A DNA stretch of 32,423 nucleotides from Gemmatimonadota bacterium (GTDB taxonomy: Bacteria > Gemmatimonadota > Gemmatimonadetes > Gemmatimonadales > Gemmatimonadaceae), in NCBI GenBank assembly GCA_003221805.1, contig QHUA01000122.1, positions 1 through 32,423 on the forward strand. The letters run 5' to 3'. Of this stretch, positions 7,110 through 16,267 are shown piece by piece. A program made the translations under genes and the position numbers. Positions within the stretch are counted from its first letter, which is position 1, and each line of letters starts with the position of its first letter. The notes beneath the pieces were generated by a model. The model saw only the letters and a list, made by a program, of their open reading frames with translations, ran no database searches and was not told the DNA's origin.

Positions 7110-10100
7110 CTATTTTCTCTCAGTGCGTAATCGGGTGCCCCTGATCTCGGTCCAGCGCCTGAGCAAGGCGTTGAGTGCTCGCTCAAGATCTGCTGCCGCT
7201 TGTGCGGCCTGAGTCGTTGGCTCGGCGTCTGCCCCCTCGACGGTGTCGAGCACACTCGCCAGCTGCTCGTTGAGCTGCACGAGACCAGCTGCGGCTCCGC
7301 CGCGCGCTCCCGTTTCGATGCCCGCCAGCGTTGAGTCAAGAGCGACAAGTGAATCTGCAACTTCCTTCGCCTTGGCGCCTTCGCGCTGGGTTCGCAGCAG
7401 TCCGCGTTGCGAACGCAGGTCACTGAGCGCGGCGAAGTCACGGCTGATGGCGTCGTTCATTCGCACGCCGATGTCGAGCTGCGACCGTAATCCGGCGTCA
7501 GTGATCCGCACCCGAGGATCCAGTCTTATTGTGAGCGGTTGCTCATAACGGCGTCCTTTCACAGTCAGTCTGACGGTATAAGTGCCTGGCAGCACCGCCG
7601 GCCCCAATGGAAAGCGCGGCGTGTCGCCGTAGATCGCCGAGATCGGGTAATCGTGCGCCAGCACTTTCGGGGGCGGGTAGTGCAGATCCCAGACAAAACG
7701 ATGCGTGCCCGTTTCTGCAGGGAGACGTTGTTGAGGGCGAATCCAATAGGTGGGAACGTTGACATCGGTTTCGATCGGCTCGACCGAATCCGCACTCGAG
7801 AAACTGCGGACGATCTTACCCGCGTGGTCGAGGATGTCGAGCAAGACAGGACGGGCTGCGTCGGCGCCAAGCCGATAGTTGATAACCGCGCCGTCGGGAG
7901 GGTTCTTCCCGGCCGGTTCCTCCGGTGGTAAGGGCGTATCGGTGTTCTTGTCGCGACGGAACCGGTAGGTGAGCTTGGGCGTGAAGAGAAAAGTCTCGGC
8001 GGCCGGCTTGGCATCGAGCTGTCGCAACGGCGACATGTCGTCGAGGATCCAGAACGAGCGGCCGTGGGTGCCGACAACGATGTCATCATCATGGATGACG
8101 AGATCCCGAATCGATGTCGCCGGCATGTTCAGGCGCAGGCTCTGCTCACCGGATCCTCGCGTACCGAGTTCACAACTTCGCCGCTCGGGATCCCATTCAC
8201 GATCTCGGTCCAGGTCTTCCCGCCGTCATGCGTTCGATAAATGTGCGGACGCAGATCGTCGAGCTTGAATCGGTTGATCGCCGCATACGCTGTCGCGTCG
8301 TCGAAGTGTGAAGCTTCCATCAACGACACTTTGCTCCACGGAGTTAGCGGAGCCGGCGTGACGTTCGTCCAGTTTTTTCCGCCATCGCGAGTGAGATTGA
8401 TCACTCCGTCGTCAGAGCCGGTCCAGATCGTATTCACGTTTCTGAACGAGGGCGCGACGGTGTAGATCACGCCGCGATTCTGCGCTTTCGACGCATCACC
8501 ATTGGTGAAAATTCCATAGCTGGCGGGGACTTCGTAGTTTTTGCGAGTGAGGTCAGGGCTGATGACGTCCCAGCTGTGTCCACCATTGGTGGTCTTGAAG
8601 AGAACGTTGCCGGCGAAATAAAGGATGTGCGGATCGACCGTCGAAAAAATGACCGGCGCGGTGCGGAGAAACCTGTACTTGCCCGAGCGGACCACTTCGG
8701 GACTGATGTTCTGCACTTCGCGTGAGCGCTGGTCGAAGCGCGAAATCTTGCCGCCGTAGATGATGTTCGGGTCCAGCGGATCGGGAGCGACGTAGCCGTA
8801 CTCTTCGACACCAACCGGATTCCACTCGCGAAAGGTGATCGCGCCGTAGTCGCCGCGGCTCATTGTTCCGATGGAGCCACTCTCCTGCTGACCGCCGTAC
8901 ACCCAATATGGAACCTGGTTGTCGGTGATCACGTGATAGAACTGCGCAGTCGGCTGATTGTACCACGAGCTCCAGGTCTTGCCGCCGTTAACGGTGATGG
9001 TCGCGCCTTGATCGGCGGCGATGAGCATGATGTCCGGGTTATCGGGGTTGATCCAAATGCGATGATAGTCGTCACCGCCGGGGGCACCTTTGATTGCGGT
9101 GAAGGTCGTTCCGCCGTCGGTCGAGCGATAAGTCGACGTGTTCGCGGAGTACATCACATCCGGATTCCGGGGGTCGACTTTCACCTCGGCGAAATCAGAA
9201 GCGCGTCCCCAGACCCGAACTTCTGAATTGGTGCGTCGCCAGGTCTCGCCGGCGTCGTCGGAGCGATAAATCCCTCCCAGCGCCGGCGCGTCGACCGTTG
9301 CGTACATGCGCCGTGGATCACTCGGCGCAATGGTGAAGCCGATTCTGCCAAGTCCCTGCGCGGCGGTGGGAAATCCGGCGCCGATCTGCCGCCAGGTCGT
9401 GCCACCGTCGACCGATTTGAAGAGTCCGCTCAACGGACCGTTCCAGGACGAGTTTTCCCAGGGCCCTTGTCGGCCGGCCCACAGCGCGGCGTAGATCGTT
9501 TGCGGGTTGGTCGGATCGAACCCTACCTGAATCGCGCCGGTGTTTTCGTCCTTGTAGAGAACTTTCTCGAACGTCTCGCCGCCGTTCGTAGAGCGATAGA
9601 CACCTCGCTCCGGGTTCGGTCCGTACGGGTGGCCGAGGACCGCGACAAATATTCTGTTCTCATCACGCGGGTCGGCGATGATGCCGCCGATTTGTTGACC
9701 GTCGCGCAGTCCGAGGTGTCGCCAGGTTTTTCCGGCATCGGTTGATTTGTACACGCCGTCGCCTGTAGCGAGATCGGGTCGCTGTATTCCTTCGCCCGTC
9801 GCGACGTACACCACGTTTGGATTTGATGGAGCGACGGCAAGATCACCAATGGAGCCCGTCGGCTGTTCGTCGAAGATTGGTGTCCACGTGTGCCCGAAAT
9901 CGGTCGTCTTCCAGACGCCGCCGTTGTTGACGCCAACGTAGAAGACGTTGGGCTGCCCGCGAACTCCGGTCGCGCCAACGGTGCGTCCCGCTCGAAACGG
10001 GCCGATCATCCGCCACTGCAGGTTCGAGTACAGTGACGCATTGCCCTGCCCCGGCAAATCGGTTGTCGCTGCGGCCACCGCAATCAGGCAGATCGGCAGG

Positions 10101-10171
10101 AGTGGACGGCGAAGGTTTTTTGCTGCGCTCAGGTGGCAACTCCCGGTGAGTGAATACGCAAGAAAATGCAA
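7110..10171 (-). pseudogene. Secreted Asp-box (BNR/sortilin-like) repeat protein, broken by internal deletion
   Basis: Large exported beta-propeller protein of the family often labelled 'glycosyl hydrolase/VPS10-like'; enzymatic activity for such proteins is unproven. The first part (10171-8129, 680 codons) has a signal-like segment LLPICLIAVAAAT, then at least ten Asp boxes (STDAGKTW, STNGGETF, SVDGGTTW, SDDAGETW, STDGGTTF, TVNGGKTW, TTNGGHSW, TRDGGKNW, THDGGKTW and one TTDFGHTW). It runs to VREDPVSR and then stops out of frame. The second part (8126-7110) resumes at LNMPATSIRDLVIH with GTHGRSFWILDD and a C-terminal beta/helical region. The join lacks about 22-25 residues (one Asp-box blade edge); to restore frame the missing length must be 1 modulo 3. 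Together the parts reach the roughly 1,040 residues usual for the family. Start is TTG 10171 with AGAGGG upstream and an in-frame TAA further up. Confidence 0.87.
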
Positions 10172-10279
10172 TGGCCCTCTTACCCGGGCCAGTCACAGCA
10201 GAGCCGGATTCAGTGGAACGGCATTTGAATAATCATGTGTATGCCCGAACACCAATAATGACTCGAATAAACCCTATAA

Positions 10280-10918
10280 ATGACGATATCTCGTAAGACT
10301 TTAGTAGCGCTGACATTTCTAATGGCGGGACTCGTTTCACTGCCGGCTTGTGCCCAGATCGAGCTGCCGCGAACGGCGCCCACGGCTGGAAGGGATAGCG
10401 GGAAGCCTGAGCCGGGCGCGCTGGTCAGAAATGCGCCGCTCGAACTTCGCGCAGATCTCCGCGCGCGCATCCTCACCGCCAGCCAGGGCGGCTCCACCCT
10501 CCGAACGTATTCGATCGCGATCGGGCAGCCCAAGTACCCGACGCCACCGGGGATTTACATGATCAGGAAAATCGTGTGGAATCCGAGTTGGAAGCCGCCA
10601 CCGGGCTCAGATTGGGCGAAGGGAAAAACCGAGAAAGGCCCCGGCGATCCCGGAAACCCGATGAAAGTCGTAAAGATCTTCTTCAAGGAGCCCGACTACT
10701 ACATCCACGGCACCGACGACGTCGAAAGCCTGGGCGGCGCGGAATCGCACGGGTGTTTGAGAATGGATCCCGGCGAAGTAGCCGATCTCGCGAAAATGGT
10801 CATGGAGCACGGCGGCCAGCCACGCGGCGAGAACTGGTTCTGGCGTGTCATCCACTTCCGGCGTCAGGAACAAGTCGTTTATATCGACGAACCCGTTTCG
10901 CTGGTAATTTCCGACTGA
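10280..10918 (+). CDS. L,D-transpeptidase (YkuD domain)
   Basis: Periplasmic enzyme expected to form 3-3 crosslinks in peptidoglycan or attach proteins to it. 212 residues: signal peptide MTISRKTLVALTFLMAGLVS ending near LPACAQ (either cleaved after Ala25 or, less likely, lipidated at Cys24), a Pro-rich linker, then the YkuD domain with IAIGQPKYPTPPGIYMI, His143 in YIHGTDDVESLGG and the catalytic SHGCLRM at 156-162 with nucleophile Cys159. Complete active-site set. Start at ATG 10280 gives the basic n-region of the signal peptide; no clear Shine-Dalgarno precedes it and the ATG sits next to TATAAA. Single-gene unit: divergent from the Asp-box gene and closed by a strong terminator. Confidence 0.92.
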   Translation: MTISRKTLVALTFLMAGLVSLPACAQIELPRTAPTAGRDSGKPEPGALVRNAPLELRADLRARILTASQGGSTLRTYSIAIGQPKYPTPPGIYMIRKIVWNPSWKPPPGSDWAKGKTEKGPGDPGNPMKVVKIFFKEPDYYIHGTDDVESLGGAESHGCLRMDPGEVADLAKMVMEHGGQPRGENWFWRVIHFRRQEQVVYIDEPVSLVISD

Positions 10919-10933
10919 CTTCCTGTCAGAGAA

Positions 10934-10965
10934 GGGCGACAGAATTCCGTCGCCCGTTTTTTTTT
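10934..10965 (+). terminator. Rho-independent terminator after the L,D-transpeptidase gene
   Basis: Perfect 7-base stem GGGCGAC (10934-10940) and GTCGCCC (10949-10955) with an 8-base loop, followed by G and nine T on the plus strand. It starts 16 bases past the stop. The minus strand lacks a T run, so it should act only on rightward transcription. Confidence 0.9.
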
Positions 10966-10967
10966 CT

Positions 10968-10982
10968 GGCTCCGCTAGCTAG
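10968..10982. repeat. Short CTAG-rich segment, possible degenerate copy of the 16389 palindrome
   Basis: The bases GGCTCCGCTAGCTAG resemble the GGCTCCCGGCTGCTAGC part of the repeat after groEL. CTAG occurs twice in nine bases and is uncommon elsewhere in the window. It overlaps the last codons and TAG stop of the membrane protein gene. Weak on its own. Confidence 0.3.
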
Positions 10983-11403
10983 TCCGGTGCGCGCGCCTCG
11001 ATGCGATGGATCCAGCCAAGCCACCGGCGATGACCTTCAGCGCCGACGCCAGCAGGTACATAGGCGGAACTCCCTGATGCCCCGCGAGGGAGCCGGTCAC
11101 AGAAAGCACGATCGCCGCGATCGCCACTACGATTCCATGCGCGACAAATCGGGTTGCGAGACGACCCATTAACAAATGCGCAAAGAGATAGACGTAGAGA
11201 GTGCCACCGATCACGCCCAGCAGCGCGCCCACCCGTTCCGCAAACGCGATGTAGTCCGCGTCCGACAGACCTCGCGCAAACGCGTACTTATACAAGAGAA
11301 CTATGGCGACGATGGTAAAGATCGTCGCGATTTCAGCAAGCAATCCGTAGCCGATCGCGCGTAGCCAGCGATCCTTGGGGGCCGTGATGTCCGGTGTTGT
11401 CAT
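10975..11403 (-). CDS. Four-helix integral membrane protein, unknown function
   Basis: 142 residues with four hydrophobic helices: IGYGLLAEIATIFTIVAIVL, VGALLGVIGGTLYVYLFAHL, FVAHGIVVAIAAIVLSVTG and MYLLASALKVIAGGLAGSI, basic residues at the loops and a SRRAHRTS tail. No catalytic motif and no family recognised; it could be a small transporter-like or scaffold protein. Its ATG is 3 bases past the stop of the DUF2911 gene, so they are probably co-transcribed. The last codons and the TAG stop fall in a CTAG-rich patch. Confidence 0.75.
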   Translation of the reverse strand: MTTPDITAPKDRWLRAIGYGLLAEIATIFTIVAIVLLYKYAFARGLSDADYIAFAERVGALLGVIGGTLYVYLFAHLLMGRLATRFVAHGIVVAIAAIVLSVTGSLAGHQGVPPMYLLASALKVIAGGLAGSIASRRAHRTS

Positions 11404-11406
11404 CGC

Positions 11407-12591
11407 TCATTTCACTGTGAAAGGAACACTGTATTGACGGTCGTCCCAGGTAAAGCTCAGAAGACCACCACTCGCCTGCGGTGTCACTCCGATCACGAAC
11501 TGCTCGACGGATGGAGATACTTGCTTCCCCAACAGATCGACGCGGGCAAAATCCTTGTCAGCGTGATAGTCGGTTCCCCACTGACCCGTCTCGCTGTTGA
11601 AGATCAACTTCGCGCCCGTCGGAGTGGGCACTGTCCACAGGGTGTATTTCCCCGCCGGCACAACTGTCGATCCAAAAACGAGATCCTTATCGGTGGTGAA
11701 CATGGTTGCCGCGTTGGCGCCGGTCCGCCAGACCTGATTCCAGGGAACGATGTTGCCGAAGATCACCCGGCCGCGCTTCAACGGTCGGCTATAGGCCACA
11801 ACGAGGTTGGCACCGCCGATCGTCGCCCTGGCAGTGTCGGGTGGGGACATCTGCCCCATTGTTCCCCCGCGCGCGGTTTCGATCGCCGCCCAAGACTTAA
11901 CGATGTTGTCGAAATCCATGCTGCTGACACGCTGCGCGACGGTCTTCACCGTCGTCGCACTGGCGTCGATGCCCAGGATGCGACCGCGCGAATCCACGCT
12001 GGCGACTTCCGTCCAGCCAGGGAAGAACGTGCTGGTAAACGCCACCGAGTCGGCGCCACGCCGGCGCAGAATGATCGCCGGCGCTGGTCCGGCGCCAGCG
12101 GCGATGAGAGCGTACGACGCGCTATCACGTCCGAGTTTCGCAGCTGACAACAGCTGCTCGTAAATCCCGTATGACGTAGGCTCGACGCCGATCATCGGAG
12201 CAGGGGCACCGTGATAGGTTTTCCTCCCACTAGACGCGGTGTCGACTTGTCCGTTGCGCTGGACCTCGACGACGGCGAGCGTGTCCCCGAATCTCGATAC
12301 GGTCCTTAGCACGGGCGGCGCACTCGGATCCGTGCCCGGCCTGCGAACGGTGGTGGTGAAGGACTTGATCCGCCCCTGCGGACCGAGATCGGCTATGTAG
12401 TGAATCGTGCGGACTCTCGGGTGCCGAAGCACGAGGTCTCCCTCGAGCTTGTCACTCGAGCGGGTGTATCGCTCGATGGCAACGGTGTCAACGCCAAGTC
12501 GAGTTACGATGTAAGCCGTGGCCGGCGCCTGCGCTGTGAGCGGAGCGGCACCGAACAGGAAGACCGCGGCTGATGCGAGTTTCATCGACAT
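11407..12591 (-). CDS. Secreted DUF2911 domain protein
   Basis: About 394 residues, exported. Signal peptide MSMKLASAAVFLFGAAPLTA, then an N-terminal beta-rich region of unknown type and, in the last 150 residues, the DUF2911 domain: VAYSRPLKRGRVIFGNIVPW, NQVWRTGANAATMFTTDKDL, VPAGKYTLWTVP, WGTDYHADKDFARV. DUF2911 function is not established; the fold is beta-sandwich-like and the family is common in Bacteroidetes/Gemmatimonadota-type genomes. I placed the start at ATG 12591, where the signal peptide begins; the frame is open back to a TTG at 12675 that overlaps the metB stop, but that adds 28 residues ahead of the signal. About 80 bases separate it from metB, so it may have its own promoter or be a trailing member of the methionine operon. 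Confidence 0.8.
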   Translation of the reverse strand: MSMKLASAAVFLFGAAPLTAQAPATAYIVTRLGVDTVAIERYTRSSDKLEGDLVLRHPRVRTIHYIADLGPQGRIKSFTTTVRRPGTDPSAPPVLRTVSRFGDTLAVVEVQRNGQVDTASSGRKTYHGAPAPMIGVEPTSYGIYEQLLSAAKLGRDSASYALIAAGAGPAPAIILRRRGADSVAFTSTFFPGWTEVASVDSRGRILGIDASATTVKTVAQRVSSMDFDNIVKSWAAIETARGGTMGQMSPPDTARATIGGANLVVAYSRPLKRGRVIFGNIVPWNQVWRTGANAATMFTTDKDLVFGSTVVPAGKYTLWTVPTPTGAKLIFNSETGQWGTDYHADKDFARVDLLGKQVSPSVEQFVIGVTPQASGGLLSFTWDDRQYSVPFTVK

Positions 12592-12671
12592 GAGAGCACC
12601 ATGCTGCGAAAGCGTGAGGGTTTGGAGGCCAGCGATAGATACTGCACCGCCGCACTCACGCTCGCAACGCC

Positions 12672-13874
12672 TCAAATGCCTGCGCCGATCTCCTCTGGCT
12701 CCGGGTCTGCCAACTCATCGGAGCGCGCGACGACCGCGTCGAGCGCCGAGGTGAGATCAGCGATGAGATCGTCTCCGTCCTCGATCCCCACCGACAGCCG
12801 CAGCAGCGAATCAGCGATGCCGGCCGTACGGCGCGCCTCCTCATCCATCGACGCGTGAGTCATCGTCGCCGGGTGCGCAACCAGGCTCTCAACCCCGCCC
12901 AGCGATTCCGCCAATGTGAAACACTGGAGGTTGTTGACGAATCGCTCCACACCAGCGAGCCCGCCTTCGACCTCGAAGCTCACCATGGCGCCGAAATCGC
13001 CCTGCTGTCTCGCCGCGACCGCGTGCCCGGGGTGGAACGCCAAACCGGGATAATAGACACGCTTCACACCGGAGTGAGCGCACAGCGTGTCGACCACCCG
13101 ACGCGCGTTCTCACAGTGAACGCGCATGCGCGCGTGCAACGTTCGCACTCCACGCAGAGTGAGGAAGCTGTCGAACGGGGCGCCGGTGATGCCAAGGCAG
13201 TTCGCCCACCACGCCAGCTCCTCGGCGAGGCTCGGGTCCGCAGCGATCACCGCCCCGCCGACGACATCGCTGTGCCCGTTGAGATACTTGGTGGTCGAAT
13301 GGACGACAAGATCGGCACCGAATTCGATCGGCCGTTGCAGCGCTGGTGAGAGAAAGGTGTTGTCGACACACACTATTGAGCCGACATCGTGACCGGCGGC
13401 GACGACAGAGGAGAGATCGGTTATCCGCAGCACCGGATTACTCGGCGTCTCGATCAAGAGGAGCTTCGGCCGGCGTGCGTTAATTAATTCGGCTGCGTTC
13501 TCAGCAGTGAGATCGGCGAACACTACATCGAAATGCCCACGGGCTGCCAGTGAGCGGAGGAGGCGATGCGTTCCTCCGTAACAGTCGTGCGCGGCAAGGA
13601 TCAAGTCCCCCGGACGCACAAGCTGTAACACCAACGCCACCGCAGACATCCCGGTGCTCGTCACCACTCCGCCTTCCCCGCCCTCCAGCTCGGCGAGCGC
13701 ATTGGCGAGATATTCTCGCGTCGGGTTGCCGGTCCGGGTATAATCGTAGAGGCGCTTCTTGCCGAACCCATCGAACGCAAATGTCGAAGACAGATGGGCG
13801 ATTCCCGCGCGTACGGCGCACGTCGCCGGCTTCCTCGAAGCTCGAGCGGGTTGCTGTGGCCGCTTATCCGTCAT
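12672..13874 (-). CDS. metB: Cystathionine gamma-synthase-type PLP enzyme with apparent in-frame gap
   Basis: PLP enzyme of the Cys/Met metabolism family; with metX upstream it should convert O-acyl-homoserine and cysteine to cystathionine (or with sulphide to homocysteine). PLP lysine is Lys197 in VVHSTTKYLNGHSDVVGG; DNTFLSPALQ holds the ring-stacking Asp171, DYTRTGNPTR the phosphate-binding Tyr/Arg from the partner subunit, and SLGGVESL the C-terminal carboxylate site. Length is 400. Oddity: the N-terminus reads AVRAGIAHLSSTFAF, where E. coli MetB has 13 more residues, including GCVVPPI, between the Gly-Leu/Ile and HLSST. Thus about 36-39 bases seem missing in frame near 13796-13803. The enzyme may be impaired if the gap is real. 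Starts at an ATGA overlap with metX. Confidence 0.88.
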   Translation of the reverse strand: MTDKRPQQPARASRKPATCAVRAGIAHLSSTFAFDGFGKKRLYDYTRTGNPTREYLANALAELEGGEGGVVTSTGMSAVALVLQLVRPGDLILAAHDCYGGTHRLLRSLAARGHFDVVFADLTAENAAELINARRPKLLLIETPSNPVLRITDLSSVVAAGHDVGSIVCVDNTFLSPALQRPIEFGADLVVHSTTKYLNGHSDVVGGAVIAADPSLAEELAWWANCLGITGAPFDSFLTLRGVRTLHARMRVHCENARRVVDTLCAHSGVKRVYYPGLAFHPGHAVAARQQGDFGAMVSFEVEGGLAGVERFVNNLQCFTLAESLGGVESLVAHPATMTHASMDEEARRTAGIADSLLRLSVGIEDGDDLIADLTSALDAVVARSDELADPEPEEIGAGI

Positions 13875-14815
13875 GACCAGACCCTCCGTTCCACCTGCAG
13901 CAGCTCATTAATGAACGGAGCCACGCGCGGCCAGTCGCCGAGAAACGCATCGTGACCAAACGAGGAGTCGAGCTCGACGAGCTGGCTCGGTCCGCCGAGG
14001 CGACTGGCCAGCTCCCGCGATTGCGCAATCGGCACCAGGCGGTCACTGCTGACGGCGATGATCGTGGTCGGCGTAGTGATCTCCTCGGGTCGGACCTTGT
14101 GCAGATCGAGTGAGAGCGACAACGAGTTGTATCTCTCGGACGTCCACTTATCCGCGAACCGCTCGCCCTGGGCTCTCAGGTAGCTACCAATTCGATCCTC
14201 GGTTGCTTGTATGTCATTCCCATCATCCTCGGCTAGCCGCTCCTCGAAATAGCGCGGCGTTAGATAGCTGGTCATCGCGATGCCGCGGGCGATGGCAAGT
14301 CCATCGCGCTCGCGACCCACGGCTGTGCCCAGTTCAACCACGCGCCGCTGCAGATGACGGAGGGCGGTCGCCATTGGGTCACTCTCATGGGCTGCGCCGA
14401 TCACAATCAGCCGATCGGCGCGCGCGGGAAAGGCAGCGCCGAAAGCCAGGGCGACCATTCCGCCGTAGGAGGCGCCAACGACGGCCTGCAAGCGGTCGAT
14501 GCCCAATTCGTCAAGAGCCCTCGCCAGACCACGTGCCTGATCCTCGGTCGTAACGGGAAGACTTCCCTTCACGTGCGTGAGATAGTCGACGGAGATGACG
14601 CGAAACTTGTTGGTATCGATCGCGCGACCTTCACCGACGACTTCCTCCCACCAACCCTGTCGCGGATCAGACGCCGATGATGTCACGTGTTTCGAAGCGG
14701 AGATGCCGCCGAGGACGGCGACGACGGGCGCGCCGGGGGCGCCGGTGATTTCGTAGCACGCAGCAGAACCATCGACCAGCGGCTCACACTCGCGCAGCAG
14801 TGCCAGGGCGGTCAT
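13871..14815 (-). CDS. metX: Homoserine O-acyltransferase (MetX type)
   Basis: Alpha/beta-hydrolase-fold enzyme that activates homoserine with an acetyl or succinyl group as the first committed step to methionine. 314 residues: oxyanion/early segment VVAVLGGISASKHV, GWWEEVVGEGRAIDT, nucleophile elbow GASYGGM at 114-120 (Ser116), lid region, then Asp in AVSSDRLVP and His in FGHDAFLGDW. Slightly shorter than classical MetX (about 370); it resembles the compact group found in Xanthomonadales-type operons, so acetyl versus succinyl donor cannot be decided. Start is ATG 14815, overlapping the hom stop as ATGA; the frame is open further upstream but that reads through hom. Confidence 0.9.
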   Translation of the reverse strand: MTALALLRECEPLVDGSAACYEITGAPGAPVVAVLGGISASKHVTSSASDPRQGWWEEVVGEGRAIDTNKFRVISVDYLTHVKGSLPVTTEDQARGLARALDELGIDRLQAVVGASYGGMVALAFGAAFPARADRLIVIGAAHESDPMATALRHLQRRVVELGTAVGRERDGLAIARGIAMTSYLTPRYFEERLAEDDGNDIQATEDRIGSYLRAQGERFADKWTSERYNSLSLSLDLHKVRPEEITTPTTIIAVSSDRLVPIAQSRELASRLGGPSQLVELDSSFGHDAFLGDWPRVAPFINELLQVERRVWS

Positions 14816-16197
14816 TGGAGCTCCTCCCCGCGGTCCGAGATTTCGTACCGCGCGACGAAGGGCGTGGCGTTTAGCGCTTTGAGTTCGCCGAGTAGCAGTT
14901 TGGTGCTTTCCCAGCTCGCTGGCTCGGTGACAAGAAACGGGTAGTCCCGGCCAAGCTGCCGATCCCGAATTGGTAGATTCACCGCCGCGGCCCGCGCATT
15001 CAGAGTCGCCGCGTCGACTCTCGCACCTATTAGCCAGCAATGGTCACGGTCGTCGCGAGCCGAGATGAATTGAAGCGCTTCTGCCCCACGATCGTTTGGC
15101 GGCGCGGAAACGCGGACGAGATCGCTCAATAGCGCGGCCGCTGTTGGCTCTCCACCAGCGCCCGGGCCCGACACGCTGAGTGGTGATGTCCAGCCAAGAT
15201 CGACTTCAACGCGATTGTCTTCGAGCGTGGTGCGGGCAAACGCAGTGGATTCGGAGACGATTACGGGCTCGACGGCAGCGACGACGCGATTCTCGTCCAG
15301 CCGCGTACACTCGGCGATGAGCCGCAGCCGACCTCCGCGCGAGACAGCGATTCGCGTGAGTTGCTCGAGACCGGGCACCAGAGAAATCCGTCGCAGCTGG
15401 AGCGCGGACGGCCGGATTCCGAAAGCGATCCAGGCAATGATCGAGAGCTTCGCCGCCGCATCGCGTCCGTCGAAATCCCGCGTGAAGTCGGCTTCTGCAA
15501 GGCCGCGAGCGCACGCCGACTCGAGTGCTGATTCAAGCTTTGCTCCGCGCTCGAGGTGGGTGATTACGAAATTCGATGTCCCGTTCAGAATTCCGCGCAC
15601 CGACCGCGGCGCCGAGGCGCCAACGAGGTCACGCAGCGTGGATATGACGGGTGCGCTGCCACCGACGGCGGCGCCGAAGTCCAGTCCGGTGCGATGCAGA
15701 TTGGCGAGCTCATCGAGACTCTCGCCGTGGGCAGCAATCAGCTCCTTGTTGGCGGTGATCAGCTTGCTGCCACGTCGTAGTGCGCTGATGGCAATGGTGC
15801 GTGCCGGCTCCTCGCCGCCAACTGCCTCGATGACAACGTCGGCGTCGTGCGCGAGAAAGAACTCCAGATCGTTGGTAAAGACCCGCGAATCGATTGGCAC
15901 GCGCCGGTCTCGCGTCGTGTCTCGGACCAGAACGCTGGTGATGGCGAAGCGAACTCCGAAACGCGAAGCAATCGCCGCAGCAGAGTTGTGGAGTAATCGC
16001 ACGAGCCCACTGCCGACGACACCGCACCCGGCAAGTGCGATGCGAATGGTTCGCTGCGGCTTTGCCGTGGCGGAACCAAATTGCGGGACTGTGTCAGTGA
16101 ACCTCGAAGCCTTGCGATTGATTCCGATACTCGCCGCCGGGAGGGGAAATCGAACCTCGGGCGAGCTTGGTACCTCGAGCTGCTGCAGGGGAGTCAT
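14812..16197 (-). CDS. hom: Homoserine dehydrogenase
   Basis: Reduces aspartate semialdehyde to homoserine, the branch-point precursor of methionine and threonine. 461 residues: an unusual 48-residue N-terminal extension without recognised domain, then the NAD(P) loop IALAGCGVVGSG (53-64), VIEAVGGEEPART, ITANKELIAAHG, the substrate segment ILNGTSNFV and the catalytic DFDGRDAAAKL with Asp and Lys, followed by an ACT-like C-terminal region with SGPGAGGEPTAAALLSDLV. The start ATG 16197 has GAGG at 16204-16207, six bases upstream. First gene of hom-metX-metB; the leader contains a SAM-II-like aptamer and a strong hairpin, so methionine status (SAM) is the likely control. Confidence 0.93.
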   Translation of the reverse strand: MTPLQQLEVPSSPEVRFPLPAASIGINRKASRFTDTVPQFGSATAKPQRTIRIALAGCGVVGSGLVRLLHNSAAAIASRFGVRFAITSVLVRDTTRDRRVPIDSRVFTNDLEFFLAHDADVVIEAVGGEEPARTIAISALRRGSKLITANKELIAAHGESLDELANLHRTGLDFGAAVGGSAPVISTLRDLVGASAPRSVRGILNGTSNFVITHLERGAKLESALESACARGLAEADFTRDFDGRDAAAKLSIIAWIAFGIRPSALQLRRISLVPGLEQLTRIAVSRGGRLRLIAECTRLDENRVVAAVEPVIVSESTAFARTTLEDNRVEVDLGWTSPLSVSGPGAGGEPTAAALLSDLVRVSAPPNDRGAEALQFISARDDRDHCWLIGARVDAATLNARAAAVNLPIRDRQLGRDYPFLVTEPASWESTKLLLGELKALNATPFVARYEISDRGEELQ

Positions 16198-16232
16198 GTG
16201 GATCCTCGGTGAAAGACTCCGCGCACAAAGCA

Positions 16233-16264
16233 GAACGCCCGGGGCTGTGAGGCCGCGGGCGTTC
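16233..16264 (-). promoter_or_regulatory. Leader hairpin between SAM-II aptamer and hom, probable expression platform
   Basis: Perfect 9-base stem: GAACGCCCG (16233-16241) and CGGGCGTTC (16256-16264), with a possible inner GGC/GCC stem past a mismatch. On the minus (sense) strand it starts within a few bases of the aptamer tail and is followed by TGCTTTGTG, only a poor T tract. It may be a weak terminator or a structure that affects access to the GAGG site 26 bases further on. On the plus strand a five-T run follows, but no plus-strand gene would use it. Confidence 0.6.
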
Positions 16265-16267
16265 CTC

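Noticed and set aside
12592-12675. TTG 12675 start of the DUF2911 gene, overlapping the metB stop as TTGA
   Set aside because: It adds 28 residues in front of a clear signal peptide; ATG 12591 is more plausible, although the overlap resembles others in the window.
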